From Planctomycetota bacterium (GTDB lineage: Bacteria > Planctomycetota > UBA1135 > GCA-002686595), in the NCBI GenBank assembly GCA_012959785.1, contig DUCM01000010.1, positions 386 through 64,385 on the forward strand: a DNA stretch of 64,000 nucleotides, written 5' to 3'. The notes under the pieces were generated by a model, which was not told where the DNA came from, did no database searches, and saw nothing but the letters and a program-made list of their open reading frames with translations. The translations under genes and the position numbers were made by a program. Of the stretch, positions 10,291-17,675 are shown one piece after another (positions within the stretch are counted from its first letter, which is position 1; every line of letters starts with the position of its first letter).

Positions 10291-11595
10291 TCAGTCCTCG
10301 CCGAAGGTGTGTTGGCCTTGGCGCAGCTGCTTGGGAATAGCCAAGTAGAACCAGCCAAAGGCCAGAGCCAGGATTCCGCCGTAGACCAGGGCGATTCGCG
10401 GGTTGTGGTAAGTGAGGGCCACCAGGCACACCACGGCCAGGCAGAGGGCCAGGGCCGGGATGAGGGGATAGCCCGGCACGCGGTAGGGCCGCAGGAGGTG
10501 CGGCTCTCGCTTGCGCAGGGCGAACAGCGCGGCCATGGCGACGATGTAGAGGGTCAAGGCGCCGAAGACTGCCATGGTGATGATCTCCCCGGTGCGTCCG
10601 CTCAGCAGCGCGACGAACCCCACCACCATGTTCAGCAACAGGGCTGCGGCGGGCGTTTTTCTGTGTCGCAGGGTCTTGCCCAAGAAGCGCGGCGCGTAGC
10701 CCACCCGCCCGAACTCGAAGGTCGCGCGTCCGGCCACCAGGATGATGCCGTGAAAGGACGCGACGAGGCCCAGGAGGCCCACATTGATCAGCAAGCCAAA
10801 CATGAAACTGTCTCGGCCGACGACATGGGCCATGGCCAGGGGCAGGGGCGAGTCCGAGGTTTCCTGGGAGCCGGCTTCAAAGACGACTGTTTCCCAGCCA
10901 TTGACTCCCACGGCCGAGAAGAAGGTCAAGCAGGCCAGGCAGACCAGGGTTCCCATGGCGGAGCCGAAGCCGATGCTGATGTTGCGTTGTGGGTTGTGGG
11001 TTTCTTCGGCCACATTGGCCACGCCTTCGATGGCGAGGTAGAACCAGATGGCGAATGGAATCGCGGCGAAGGCACCCCCCCAGCCGTTGGGCAGGGGGTT
11101 TGTGGTGAAGGCTTCCAGAGAGAACTGCGGCCCGGTCACGCCGGCAAAAATGAGCAGTTCAATGACCGCCAGGACGGTGATCACCAACTCGAAGATGGCA
11201 GAGAGCTTGACGCCCCACATATTCATTCCGGTGAAGAGCCCATAGGCCGCCACCGCAAAGACCAGGGTGTCCACGCCGGGGAACTTGATGTTCAGGTAGG
11301 CGCCGATGGCGGCCGCGATGGCGGGTGGCGCGAAGACGAATTCTACGATCTGCGCCGTGCCTCCCAGGAATCCCAGTCCCGGCCCCAGAGCCCGATCGGC
11401 GTAGACAAACACGCCGCCCGCCTTGGGAATCGCGCAGGCCAGTTCAGAGTAGCTCAGGGTGAAGGCCACATACATGACGGTGACCATGACCGTGGCCAGG
11501 GCCATGCCGTAGGGCCCCCCTTCCAGCAGCCCCAGGTTCCAGCCGAAGTACATCCCCGAAATGACATACCCCACCCCGAGCCCCCACAGCATCAC
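10291..11595 (-). CDS. APC-superfamily amine/amino-acid permease (ethanolamine permease type), N-terminus frameshifted
   Basis: A 434-residue readable frame with about twelve hydrophobic segments. MLWGLGVGYVISGMYFGWN and the Gly-rich first helix resemble the ethanolamine-permease branch of the APC family (proton or cation-coupled uptake at the inner membrane). The annotated ATG is not where the gene seems to have begun. Upstream there is a separate short start, MSKHMQDLK, and removing one copy of a 7-bp tandem duplication at 11611-11624 restores MSKHMQDLKKELGPVMLWGLG in one frame. Translation from 11595 or the GTG at 11598 would still make all membrane helices. No ethanolamine ammonia-lyase gene is in view, so the substrate is uncertain. 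Confidence 0.8.
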   Translation of the reverse strand: MMLWGLGVGYVISGMYFGWNLGLLEGGPYGMALATVMVTVMYVAFTLSYSELACAIPKAGGVFVYADRALGPGLGFLGGTAQIVEFVFAPPAIAAAIGAYLNIKFPGVDTLVFAVAAYGLFTGMNMWGVKLSAIFELVITVLAVIELLIFAGVTGPQFSLEAFTTNPLPNGWGGAFAAIPFAIWFYLAIEGVANVAEETHNPQRNISIGFGSAMGTLVCLACLTFFSAVGVNGWETVVFEAGSQETSDSPLPLAMAHVVGRDSFMFGLLINVGLLGLVASFHGIILVAGRATFEFGRVGYAPRFLGKTLRHRKTPAAALLLNMVVGFVALLSGRTGEIITMAVFGALTLYIVAMAALFALRKREPHLLRPYRVPGYPLIPALALCLAVVCLVALTYHNPRIALVYGGILALAFGWFYLAIPKQLRQGQHTFGED

Positions 11596-11610
11596 GGGCC
11601 CGAGTTCCTT

Positions 11611-11624
11611 CTTCAGACTTCAGA
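11611..11624 (-). repeat. 7-bp tandem duplication shifting the permease reading frame
   Basis: The plus strand reads CTTCAGACTTCAGA, two perfect copies of a 7-mer. On the coding strand this gives GATCTGAAGTCTGAAGAAG; with one copy removed it becomes GAT CTG AAG AAG GAA CTC. That joins MSKHMQDLK from the start at 11644 to KELGPVMLWG of the permease without a break. The duplication is seen directly. Whether it is a phase-variable switch, a real mutation or an assembly error cannot be told here. Confidence 0.75.
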
Positions 11625-11638
11625 TCTTGCATGTGCTT

Positions 11639-11669
11639 ACTCATCCGCCGCTTCTCGCGGCGGATGAGT
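11639..11669. promoter_or_regulatory. Perfect hairpin covering the original permease start codon
   Basis: ACTCATCCGCCG (11639-11650) and CGGCGGATGAGT (11658-11669) pair over 12 bp, and the next C-G pair narrows the loop to five bases. On the minus strand the upstream ATG of the permease (11644) lies inside the stem, as does the GC-rich sequence before it. It could hide the ribosome-binding region, or terminate transcription from the relic gene upstream. There is no T-run, so a simple intrinsic terminator is less likely. Confidence 0.55.
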
Positions 11670-11783
11670 GAGCAGACTACAACGCTCTCACCTCCCGGGG
11701 TCCAGGGTTGTCTCCATCGATTCGCCGTCTGGCCGTCAGAGGAGCGGACCCCTCCGCCACAAGTTCTGGCGTAGGTCCCGCCT

Positions 11784-12035
11784 CTACCTCCAAAAGGTAA
11801 CGGTGATGGCGTCGCTCAAGTTGAAGTGTCCGCTGAGGCCCGGCGCGTCCCGGAACCAGCCTTGGAAGTGCCGGATCTGGCCCGAGAGTGTGGAGGCGGC
11901 GGGGAAGCCCGTGGGCGGGTTGGCGTAGAGCTTCTCCAATCTCATGCGGTCGGCGGGGCCGGAGCTGATGACAGGCATGGGGAAAATGCCGCCTGTGCAG
12001 CGCCAGCACCTTCTCCGTCCACGGCCTGTGTGGAT
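11784..12035 (-). pseudogene. Relic of the C-terminal tail of a secreted protein
   Basis: The minus strand can be read without stop over about 80 codons ending at 11784. It contains YGIHTGRG, CTGGIFPMPV, STLSGQIRHFQGWFRDAPG and HFNLSDAITVTFW. These align in order with the tail module of the intact secreted proteins at 23108, 54341 and 60768 (YYG..., RCVGG..., WNFQ-W-[YF]-RDP, FNLSN-x-LSV-F). No signal peptide or upstream body remains before the mcsA-like stop at 12121, so this is a 5'-truncated remnant. The rest of the 11670-12120 gap holds nothing else I can support. Confidence 0.65.
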
Positions 12036-12120
12036 TCCATAGGGGCAGCGCCGACATCTGGCACGAACTTCTCGACGATGCTATCGAGGGCCTGTAGGCA
12101 GCGGAACTCCTCGCACCGCT

Positions 12121-12657
12121 CTACTGTTCCATCTCCCGCAACTCGTCGCGGATGCGCGCGGCGTTTTCGTAGGCTTCGTCGTCGATGGCGACGCGCAGGC
12201 GTTTCTTTAGTTCGAGGGCAGATTCCAGGCGCGAGAGCGCCTCGGGGCTGACGCCGGGCAGGCGACCGGCGTGTTCGGCGGCGCCGTGGACGCGCTCGAG
12301 GAGGGTGGCTACATCATCGGCGAAGAGGTCGTAGTCGGCCGGGCAACCCACGCGGCCGGTTTGACGGAACTCCTCGCGGGTCATGCCGCAGTCAGGACAG
12401 GTGATGTTCTCCGCCTCGCTGACTGCCTGCCCCGAGGTCTGGAGGAGCTGCCAGATGTTGCCGAGGGCTTTGTGCGGCGCCGGAGCGTGGGGCAGGTTCT
12501 TGGCCTGGGCGCAGATCTCGCACAACTGCTCTTCGCGGAAGACCGGGTCAGGCTGTTTCTCGCTGGTGGGCTGAATCTCGACCACTGTGACGGTGGCCGG
12601 GTTCTTGTGGCAGTTCTGGCAGATCAAGGTAGCTGGGGAGCTAGGCGTGTGAGTCAC
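12121..12657 (-). CDS. McsA-like protein with zinc-binding CxxC pairs and a UVR domain
   Basis: A 178-residue protein resembling McsA, the activator of the McsB arginine kinase in ClpC-dependent quality control. Zinc-type pairs are C13-x2-C16, C46-x2-C49 and C88-x2-C91, with C106 further on. A UVR motif covers about residues 142-176 (LKKRLRVAIDDEAYENAARI) and is the element that pairs with UvrB- or ClpC-type partners. The start is GTG, overlapping the stop of the preceding Clp-N-like gene (GTGA). No McsB kinase gene is adjacent, unlike the Firmicutes operon. Related Zn/UVR proteins in other phyla work without McsB, so the exact partner is open. Confidence 0.75.
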   Translation of the reverse strand: MTHTPSSPATLICQNCHKNPATVTVVEIQPTSEKQPDPVFREEQLCEICAQAKNLPHAPAPHKALGNIWQLLQTSGQAVSEAENITCPDCGMTREEFRQTGRVGCPADYDLFADDVATLLERVHGAAEHAGRLPGVSPEALSRLESALELKKRLRVAIDDEAYENAARIRDELREMEQ

Positions 12658-13547
12658 TCGCTGGGGTCGTCATAGGCCACACGGGCCCGCATAAGTAGTG
12701 CGGGGGTGATTTTTTGTCGCACGAAGACCTGGGCCAGCTCGGTTTCGGGGGTGCAGAGGAGCTGGTGCGCGAGGTCCAGGCTCGTGGCTCCCGGCTCGAG
12801 GCTGCCCAGGAAGGCCAGGAGCCCCTGATCGGGGCCGAGGACCCTGGGCGGCGGCGGACTGGGGTCGTGGGCCCGGTCCCCGATGGTGCTCCGGGCTCCC
12901 TTGGCCGAGAGCCCGGCGCGCCCGGCGAGATCCCCGTCGGCGGCCAGGGCAGCGGCCAGGAGTCGCGCCGGACCCACCGACTTCTCGCCCGAGAGCGTCG
13001 CCGCCTGCGCCGCCAGGACCACGGCTTGGCGCGCGTCAATCGAGAAGTGCTTGAAGAGATGACCGCCCCGCTCGTGAGCAGCGGAGCCCGGAACGAGGGC
13101 AGCGCGCACCGCGGAGAGGTCGAGGCCCGCTGCGGCGAGATCCCGTTGCAGGTCTGGGGCCAACTCGTCGTGGGCCGCAAGGAGGAGACAGGCGCAGCTA
13201 GTTTTTTCGAGGGCCATCTCGCGTGCCATTTCGCCGGCAGCCGTGGCGGCGCGCACGCCTCCCGTTGAGATGGGCAGAGCGCCACCCTGGGTCGTCACCA
13301 GGATACCGCTGCACAAGCTGAGTACATCGGCGATGACCGTGTCGGTGTCGGCAAAGGCCTGGTCGATGGCGGCGAAGAGCGCGCTGTCATCGTCGCGCGT
13401 GAGCATCCAAAAATAGTGTTCGAGTCCGACCTCATCGGCGTGCAACTCGAGGGCGCTTTCTCCCGCCCGCGTGAGTTGCCGCAAGAGATACGGCGAGAGC
13501 CGCCCGAGGAGGGGCGCGAGTTGAGAATGGTCGAGGCCGAGGCTCAT
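12654..13547 (-). CDS. Clp N-terminal-domain-like protein without AAA+ modules
   Basis: A 297-residue protein; I chose the ATG at 13547 because it overlaps the murD stop (ATGA) and all recognisable sequence follows it. It appears to hold two or three Clp-N half-repeats: LTRAGESALELHADEVGLEHYFWML, then FSIDARQAVVLAAQAA...VGPARLLAAAL, then LDLAHQLLCTPETELAQVFV. Each shows the helix plus 'hxEHLLLALL' pattern of ClpA/ClpC N-domains. There is no Walker motif. Coupled to the McsA-like gene, it may serve as an adaptor or substrate receptor for ClpC; this is inference from domain and context. A looser helical-repeat protein is the alternative. Confidence 0.55.
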   Translation of the reverse strand: MSLGLDHSQLAPLLGRLSPYLLRQLTRAGESALELHADEVGLEHYFWMLTRDDDSALFAAIDQAFADTDTVIADVLSLCSGILVTTQGGALPISTGGVRAATAAGEMAREMALEKTSCACLLLAAHDELAPDLQRDLAAAGLDLSAVRAALVPGSAAHERGGHLFKHFSIDARQAVVLAAQAATLSGEKSVGPARLLAAALAADGDLAGRAGLSAKGARSTIGDRAHDPSPPPPRVLGPDQGLLAFLGSLEPGATSLDLAHQLLCTPETELAQVFVRQKITPALLMRARVAYDDPSE

Positions 13548-14938
13548 GGGCAGACGGACTCCCGGGGCGCGAGCCCCGCGGCGCGGGCGGCGTCCAGAAA
13601 GTCCTCGGCCCGCGCCTTGAAGTTTGCATAGGCGTCGAAGCTCGCGCAGGCCGGCGAGAAGAGCAGATCGCTGCCGCCGAGGTCGAGGGCCAAGGCCAAG
13701 GCCTCTTTGGGACCGGCGGCTGTGCGCACTGCGAGGCCCTGAGCCAAGAAGCGCGCCGTCCAAGCCTTGCGCGCCGCGCCGAAGATCACCACCCGCGCCC
13801 GACGGGCCCTGGCCGTGGCGAGCAGGGGCGCGAGATCGAGGTCCTTGACCTCGCCGCCCACAATCAGGCCGGTCTCTTCGGCCAGGGCGCAAAGGGCCGA
13901 TTCGGTCGAGTCGGGGGTGGTGGAGACGGCGTTGTCGAAGACCCGCCGCCCATCGATCTGACCTACCCATTCGAGGCGATGGGGGAGGCCCTTGAGCTCT
14001 GCGAGAGCGCTGGCGAGGCGCTGCTTGGGCGCGCCCATGAGGTGCGCCGCGCAAAGCGCCAGATGGATGTTCTCCTGTTGGAAACCCACCCACGACTCAT
14101 CCCAGTCCGGCGGCGCGAGTTGTTTGCCGTCGAAGTCGTAGCCTTCTCCGGCGGTTCGCCAACCTTCTCCGCCGTGGCGCACCAGGCGCACATCCGGCGC
14201 TACGTTGGTTTCACCAGGCCATTCACCAGCGGGCAGGAACAAGCTGCCACCGGGCGCAACCCATTCGCACAGGCGCAACTTGGCCTGGATGTAGGCGGCG
14301 CGACTCTTGTGGCGTTCCAGGTGATCGCAACGCAGGTTGGTGATGAGCGCTGCGGCGATGGGCGAGTCGGCGCGTTCGAGGAGCAGGTGCTCTGACAAGC
14401 CTTCGAGTTGATAACTCGACAATTCCAGAGCGCACACATCAGCGCCGGTCATCTCGTCCAGGTCGTCGAGCAACGAATGTCCGATGTTGCCGCCCTGGAA
14501 GACGCGCCGCCCGTCGCTGGCGGTGGCCAGCAGTTGGCCGAGAAAATGGGTCGTGGAGCTCTTGCCCTCGGTGCCGGTGATGGCTACGACGGTCGCCGGC
14601 GTATTTTCTAGAAACAGCGCTGTTTCGCTGGTTAGAGGCACCTTGGCGGTCCTTGCGAGGGCCAGGAAGGGGCTCGATAGAGGCACGGCGGGGTTGACGA
14701 CGACCAAGTCCGCGCTCTGAAAGTCAGATTCGCGGTGGCCTCCCAGGGCCAGGTTGAAGTCGTGTCCCGCGAGGCTTGCAAGGGTCGGCGCCAGGACTTC
14801 TTGCGGGCGTAGATCGGTCACAGTCACCCGTGCTCCACGGCGAGCGCAAAAGCGCGCCACCGCTGCACCGCCGCCAAAAAGCCCCAGGCCCATGACCGTT
14901 ATGGCACGCCCTTCGAGGTCGCGCATCGGCCGTGTCAT
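13544..14938 (-). CDS. murD: UDP-N-acetylmuramoylalanine--D-glutamate ligase
   Basis: A 464-residue cytoplasmic ligase adding D-Glu to UDP-MurNAc-L-Ala in peptidoglycan synthesis. It has the N-terminal Rossmann-like domain (ITVMGLGLFGGGAAVARF), the Mur-ligase P-loop (AITGTEGKSSTTHFLGQLL), the central ELSSYQLEGL segment typical of MurD and the C-terminal domain (VFDNAVSTTPDSTESAL, LIVGGEVKDLDL). In the P-loop, the Asn usual in GTNGK-[ST]-T is Glu, and an extra Ser follows; the Lys and the Ser/Thr are kept. The gene overlaps both neighbours by 4 bp, placing it in one operon with the PEGA lipoprotein, Clp-N-like and McsA-like genes. No other mur genes are near. Confidence 0.88.
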   Translation of the reverse strand: MTRPMRDLEGRAITVMGLGLFGGGAAVARFCARRGARVTVTDLRPQEVLAPTLASLAGHDFNLALGGHRESDFQSADLVVVNPAVPLSSPFLALARTAKVPLTSETALFLENTPATVVAITGTEGKSSTTHFLGQLLATASDGRRVFQGGNIGHSLLDDLDEMTGADVCALELSSYQLEGLSEHLLLERADSPIAAALITNLRCDHLERHKSRAAYIQAKLRLCEWVAPGGSLFLPAGEWPGETNVAPDVRLVRHGGEGWRTAGEGYDFDGKQLAPPDWDESWVGFQQENIHLALCAAHLMGAPKQRLASALAELKGLPHRLEWVGQIDGRRVFDNAVSTTPDSTESALCALAEETGLIVGGEVKDLDLAPLLATARARRARVVIFGAARKAWTARFLAQGLAVRTAAGPKEALALALDLGGSDLLFSPACASFDAYANFKARAEDFLDAARAAGLAPRESVCP

Positions 14939-15423
14939 GGCTGCGGGGCCGCGGGCGCCTCGTCGGCCGGGAGGGCGGCGTCGGGTTCTTGGGGGCCGCC
15001 TGGGCCAGCGCGGCGCAGGCTCTCGGCGCGTTTCAAAACGGCTGCCAGGTCGCTTTCGGTGCCGCGGCCGGTTTCGGCTTCGAGCACGATCTCAAAGCGA
15101 TGCACATCGCGCCAGCCGAAGGGCAGGATCACCTCGCTGATGAAGTCGAGGGGAAAGCGACTGAACCACGGCGGGCGAATGTTGATCTCGCTGGAGTGGG
15201 TGCGAAAGCCCTCGCGGTAGACCGTCAACTGGCGCTTGCCGTAGTGCTGGAATAAAAAGTCCAGGGGCGTCTGGCCCACGACCTCATCGTCGAGGCGCAC
15301 GCTCGCCCCAGGCGGATCGGTTTCGAAAAGCAGATGCCGCTGGGCACGACAGGCCGCCAGGGCCAGGGCCAGGGCCAGCACAGCCAGGGAGAGTCGTTTC
15401 TGAGGGATGCTCAAGGCGCTCAT
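14935..15423 (-). CDS. PEGA-domain lipoprotein
   Basis: A 162-residue exported protein. The N-terminus is a signal peptide with lipobox ALAAC. Residues 30-75 match a PEGA domain (FETDPPGASVRLDDEVVGQTP, then Y-G-K-R-QLTVYREGF), a small beta fold found in surface and cell-envelope proteins. The remainder contains a Pro-rich, low-complexity C-terminal tail. It is first in the operon leading into murD (ATGA overlap). Function beyond envelope location cannot be assigned. Confidence 0.75.
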   Translation of the reverse strand: MSALSIPQKRLSLAVLALALALAACRAQRHLLFETDPPGASVRLDDEVVGQTPLDFLFQHYGKRQLTVYREGFRTHSSEINIRPPWFSRFPLDFISEVILPFGWRDVHRFEIVLEAETGRGTESDLAAVLKRAESLRRAGPGGPQEPDAALPADEAPAAPQP

Positions 15424-15479
15424 CTCCGGTGCTTCTGTTTATGGGCCTCGGGCGGAATGGCATTGGGCCTCGGGTGGAA

Positions 15480-15571
15480 TGGCGGAGAGGGCGGGATTTG
15501 AACCCGCGGTCCCCAATAAAGGAGACACCAGATTAGCAATCTGGCGCTTTCAGCCACTCAGCCACCTCTCC
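15480..15571 (-). tRNA. tRNA-Ser (anticodon GCU)
   Basis: The minus strand folds as a class II tRNA. The acceptor stem GGAGAGG (15571-15565) pairs with CCTCTCC (15490-15484). The anticodon arm is CCAGA-TTGCTAA-TCTGG with anticodon GCT, followed by a long variable arm and a GGTTCAAATCC T-arm. The discriminator is G, and CCA is encoded (15482-15480). It reads AGC/AGU codons. Confidence 0.95.
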
Positions 15572-15706
15572 GCATGTTCTGGGCGGCGAATCGTACCCAC
15601 CTGGGCCACCGACTTCAGACAGATTCTGGCACATCTCGCGTCTGGTCAGCCCCCACGGGGGATTCGGGCGCCGGGGGAGAAAGAGCCCTGCTACCGTAGG
15701 GGAGCC

Positions 15707-17662
15707 ATGCACTCCATTTCCGAGAAACCGATCTCGCCTACAGAGGGCTACGCCCGCCAGCACGCCGCTCTCAATCTGTGGCTGGTGAATGTGGCCCTGG
15801 GCATCGCCATCGGCACCGCCTACCTGCGCTATCTGCCCGACGAACTCTCCCTGCGGGCCTGGGTTTTTGTGGGCTTCGGCTTGGCTTCCAGCGTGGCCAC
15901 CCTGGCCCTGGTGCCCGCCGCCTTGTTCTGGTTGAGCCTGCGCAGTCTTGGGCGGCCCGAATGGCAGGGCCTCGCCCAAGCTGCGGTGGGGGCGGTTTTC
16001 CTGGCCATGGTCAAGGTGGACACCGTGGTCTTCGGGCTCTTGCGTTACCACTTCTTCAGCACCGCCGTCTTCAATGTGGCCTTGACCCAGGGCTCCGAGG
16101 ACGCCGTGCACCTCGAAGGCCAAGTGTGGTGGACAGTACTCATCGTGCTCCTGCTCTCCACTATCGCGGAATTCCTCGTTTGGCGTTTCATGTACCGCCG
16201 CGCCCTGGGCCGCTCCGTGCCGGAGGAACTTTCTGGTTGGTTGCTAACGCGGCCCCGCTGGCTCATGCGTCCCGGAGCGATTTGGGCCGTGGTGCTGTTG
16301 CTGGTGGTCGGAGTCGAGCGCACGCTCTTCGCTGCCGCGGACTGGGAGGGCGACCGTGAGGTGGCGAACGCCGCGGAGATCCTGCCGGGCTATTCGCGCC
16401 TGGGCGTAGCGGAACTGTTACCAGAAAAATTGGCCCGCGAAGTTCTGGGAACCCGAGCCGTGGATTTTCGCCCCAAGGGCGAGCCCCTGGCTTACCCGCG
16501 CACCTGGCCGAGCCTCGATCCCGATGGCCCGCGACCGAATGTGGTCATCTTGGTGGTGGATTCCTGGCGCGGCGATCACCTGAATGGCGATGTGACCCCG
16601 AAACTCCTGGCCCTCTCCCGTGAAGGGCGCCGTTTCGAGGACCATATCAGCGCCGGCAACGGCACTCGCTTCGGCGTGTTCTCCATGCTCTACGGGCTCC
16701 ATGGCTGCTACTGGTTTTCGGCCCTCAGAGAGCGCCGTTCGCCGGTTTTGCTCGATGTTCTCGAACAGGCGGGCTACGAGCGCGCGGTTTACTCCACGGC
16801 CTCGATGAACTTTCCCGAGTTCCGCGACACGGCCTGGGTGGGTTGCTCCGAGACGGTCTTTGACGACCATCCCTTTGAGGCCGTTTTTGCCCGCGACCTC
16901 GAGGTGGCGCGCCTCTTTCGCCTCGATCTTGAGCGCCGCGCTGAGCAGTCCAACCCCGCGCCCTTCTTCAAATTCGTGCTCCTCGATTCCGCCCACCAGC
17001 CCTACTCCTCGCCGGGCGCAGGGCCCTTTCAGCCGGCGGCCAAGACCCTCGATTACATGGAGCTCGCCAACAACCACTCCAGCGAGTTGGCCTTGCGCGT
17101 GTTCAATCGTTACCGCAACGCCCTGCACTTCGTGGATGGAGTGGCGGCGAATATCATCGAGAGCTTGCGCGTAGCCGGCGAACTCGATTCAACCCTCGTG
17201 ATCGTCACCGGCGACCACGGCGAGGAGTTTCAGGAGAATGGCTTTTGGGGGCACACGAGCAACTTCACCCCCGAGCAGACCGAGGTGCCGTTCTTCATCC
17301 TGGGTGGAGGGATGCTGCCGGGCGTCGAGCACCGGCCCACTTCGCACATCGACTTGGCCCCGACCCTGCTCGAGATCCTGGGTGCCGATCCCGCCCTGCG
17401 TGGCGAGTGGTGCCTGGGCCAAAACCTCTTCGCGCCCCTCGCCACACGCCAGCGCGTCGTTTCTGGCTGGGAGCATGTGGGGCTCTTGACCGAAGAGGGC
17501 ATCTTTCGCGTGCGCATGGGCGGACGCAGCGTGACCGAAATCGATGTCTTCGACTCCAACTGGCGCAAGCTGCCCGGTGCCCTGGCCTTGATCGGCTCCC
17601 GTGCCGCGGCCCTCGAGGAGTTGGCCGATTCCTGCCAGCGTTTCCTGGCTCCGCCGCCCTGA
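15707..17662 (+). CDS. Membrane-anchored sulfatase-fold protein (YejM/PbgA-like)
   Basis: A 651-residue protein. The frame is open further upstream through the tRNA region, so I chose the ATG at 15707, where protein-like sequence begins. Residues 20-220 hold about five transmembrane helices, matching the DUF3413-type region of YejM/PbgA. From about 275 comes a periplasmic alkaline-phosphatase/sulfatase fold: NVVILVVDSWRGDHL, NGTRFGVFSMLYGLHGCYWF, VTGDHGEEFQENGFWGH and HIDLAPTLLEILG. The nucleophile position appears to be Thr in GNGTRFG, not the Cys/Ser of formylglycine sulfatases. YejM controls lipopolysaccharide synthesis in enterobacteria; a similar envelope role here is inferred only from architecture. 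Confidence 0.75.
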   Translation: MHSISEKPISPTEGYARQHAALNLWLVNVALGIAIGTAYLRYLPDELSLRAWVFVGFGLASSVATLALVPAALFWLSLRSLGRPEWQGLAQAAVGAVFLAMVKVDTVVFGLLRYHFFSTAVFNVALTQGSEDAVHLEGQVWWTVLIVLLLSTIAEFLVWRFMYRRALGRSVPEELSGWLLTRPRWLMRPGAIWAVVLLLVVGVERTLFAAADWEGDREVANAAEILPGYSRLGVAELLPEKLAREVLGTRAVDFRPKGEPLAYPRTWPSLDPDGPRPNVVILVVDSWRGDHLNGDVTPKLLALSREGRRFEDHISAGNGTRFGVFSMLYGLHGCYWFSALRERRSPVLLDVLEQAGYERAVYSTASMNFPEFRDTAWVGCSETVFDDHPFEAVFARDLEVARLFRLDLERRAEQSNPAPFFKFVLLDSAHQPYSSPGAGPFQPAAKTLDYMELANNHSSELALRVFNRYRNALHFVDGVAANIIESLRVAGELDSTLVIVTGDHGEEFQENGFWGHTSNFTPEQTEVPFFILGGGMLPGVEHRPTSHIDLAPTLLEILGADPALRGEWCLGQNLFAPLATRQRVVSGWEHVGLLTEEGIFRVRMGGRSVTEIDVFDSNWRKLPGALALIGSRAAALEELADSCQRFLAPPP

Positions 17663-17675
17663 GTTCACGGGTTCC

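Noticed and set aside
10309..11667. 452-codon plus-strand open frame opposite the permease
   Set aside because: Gln/Gly/His-rich mirror of membrane helices, with no hydrophobic pattern or motif of its own.
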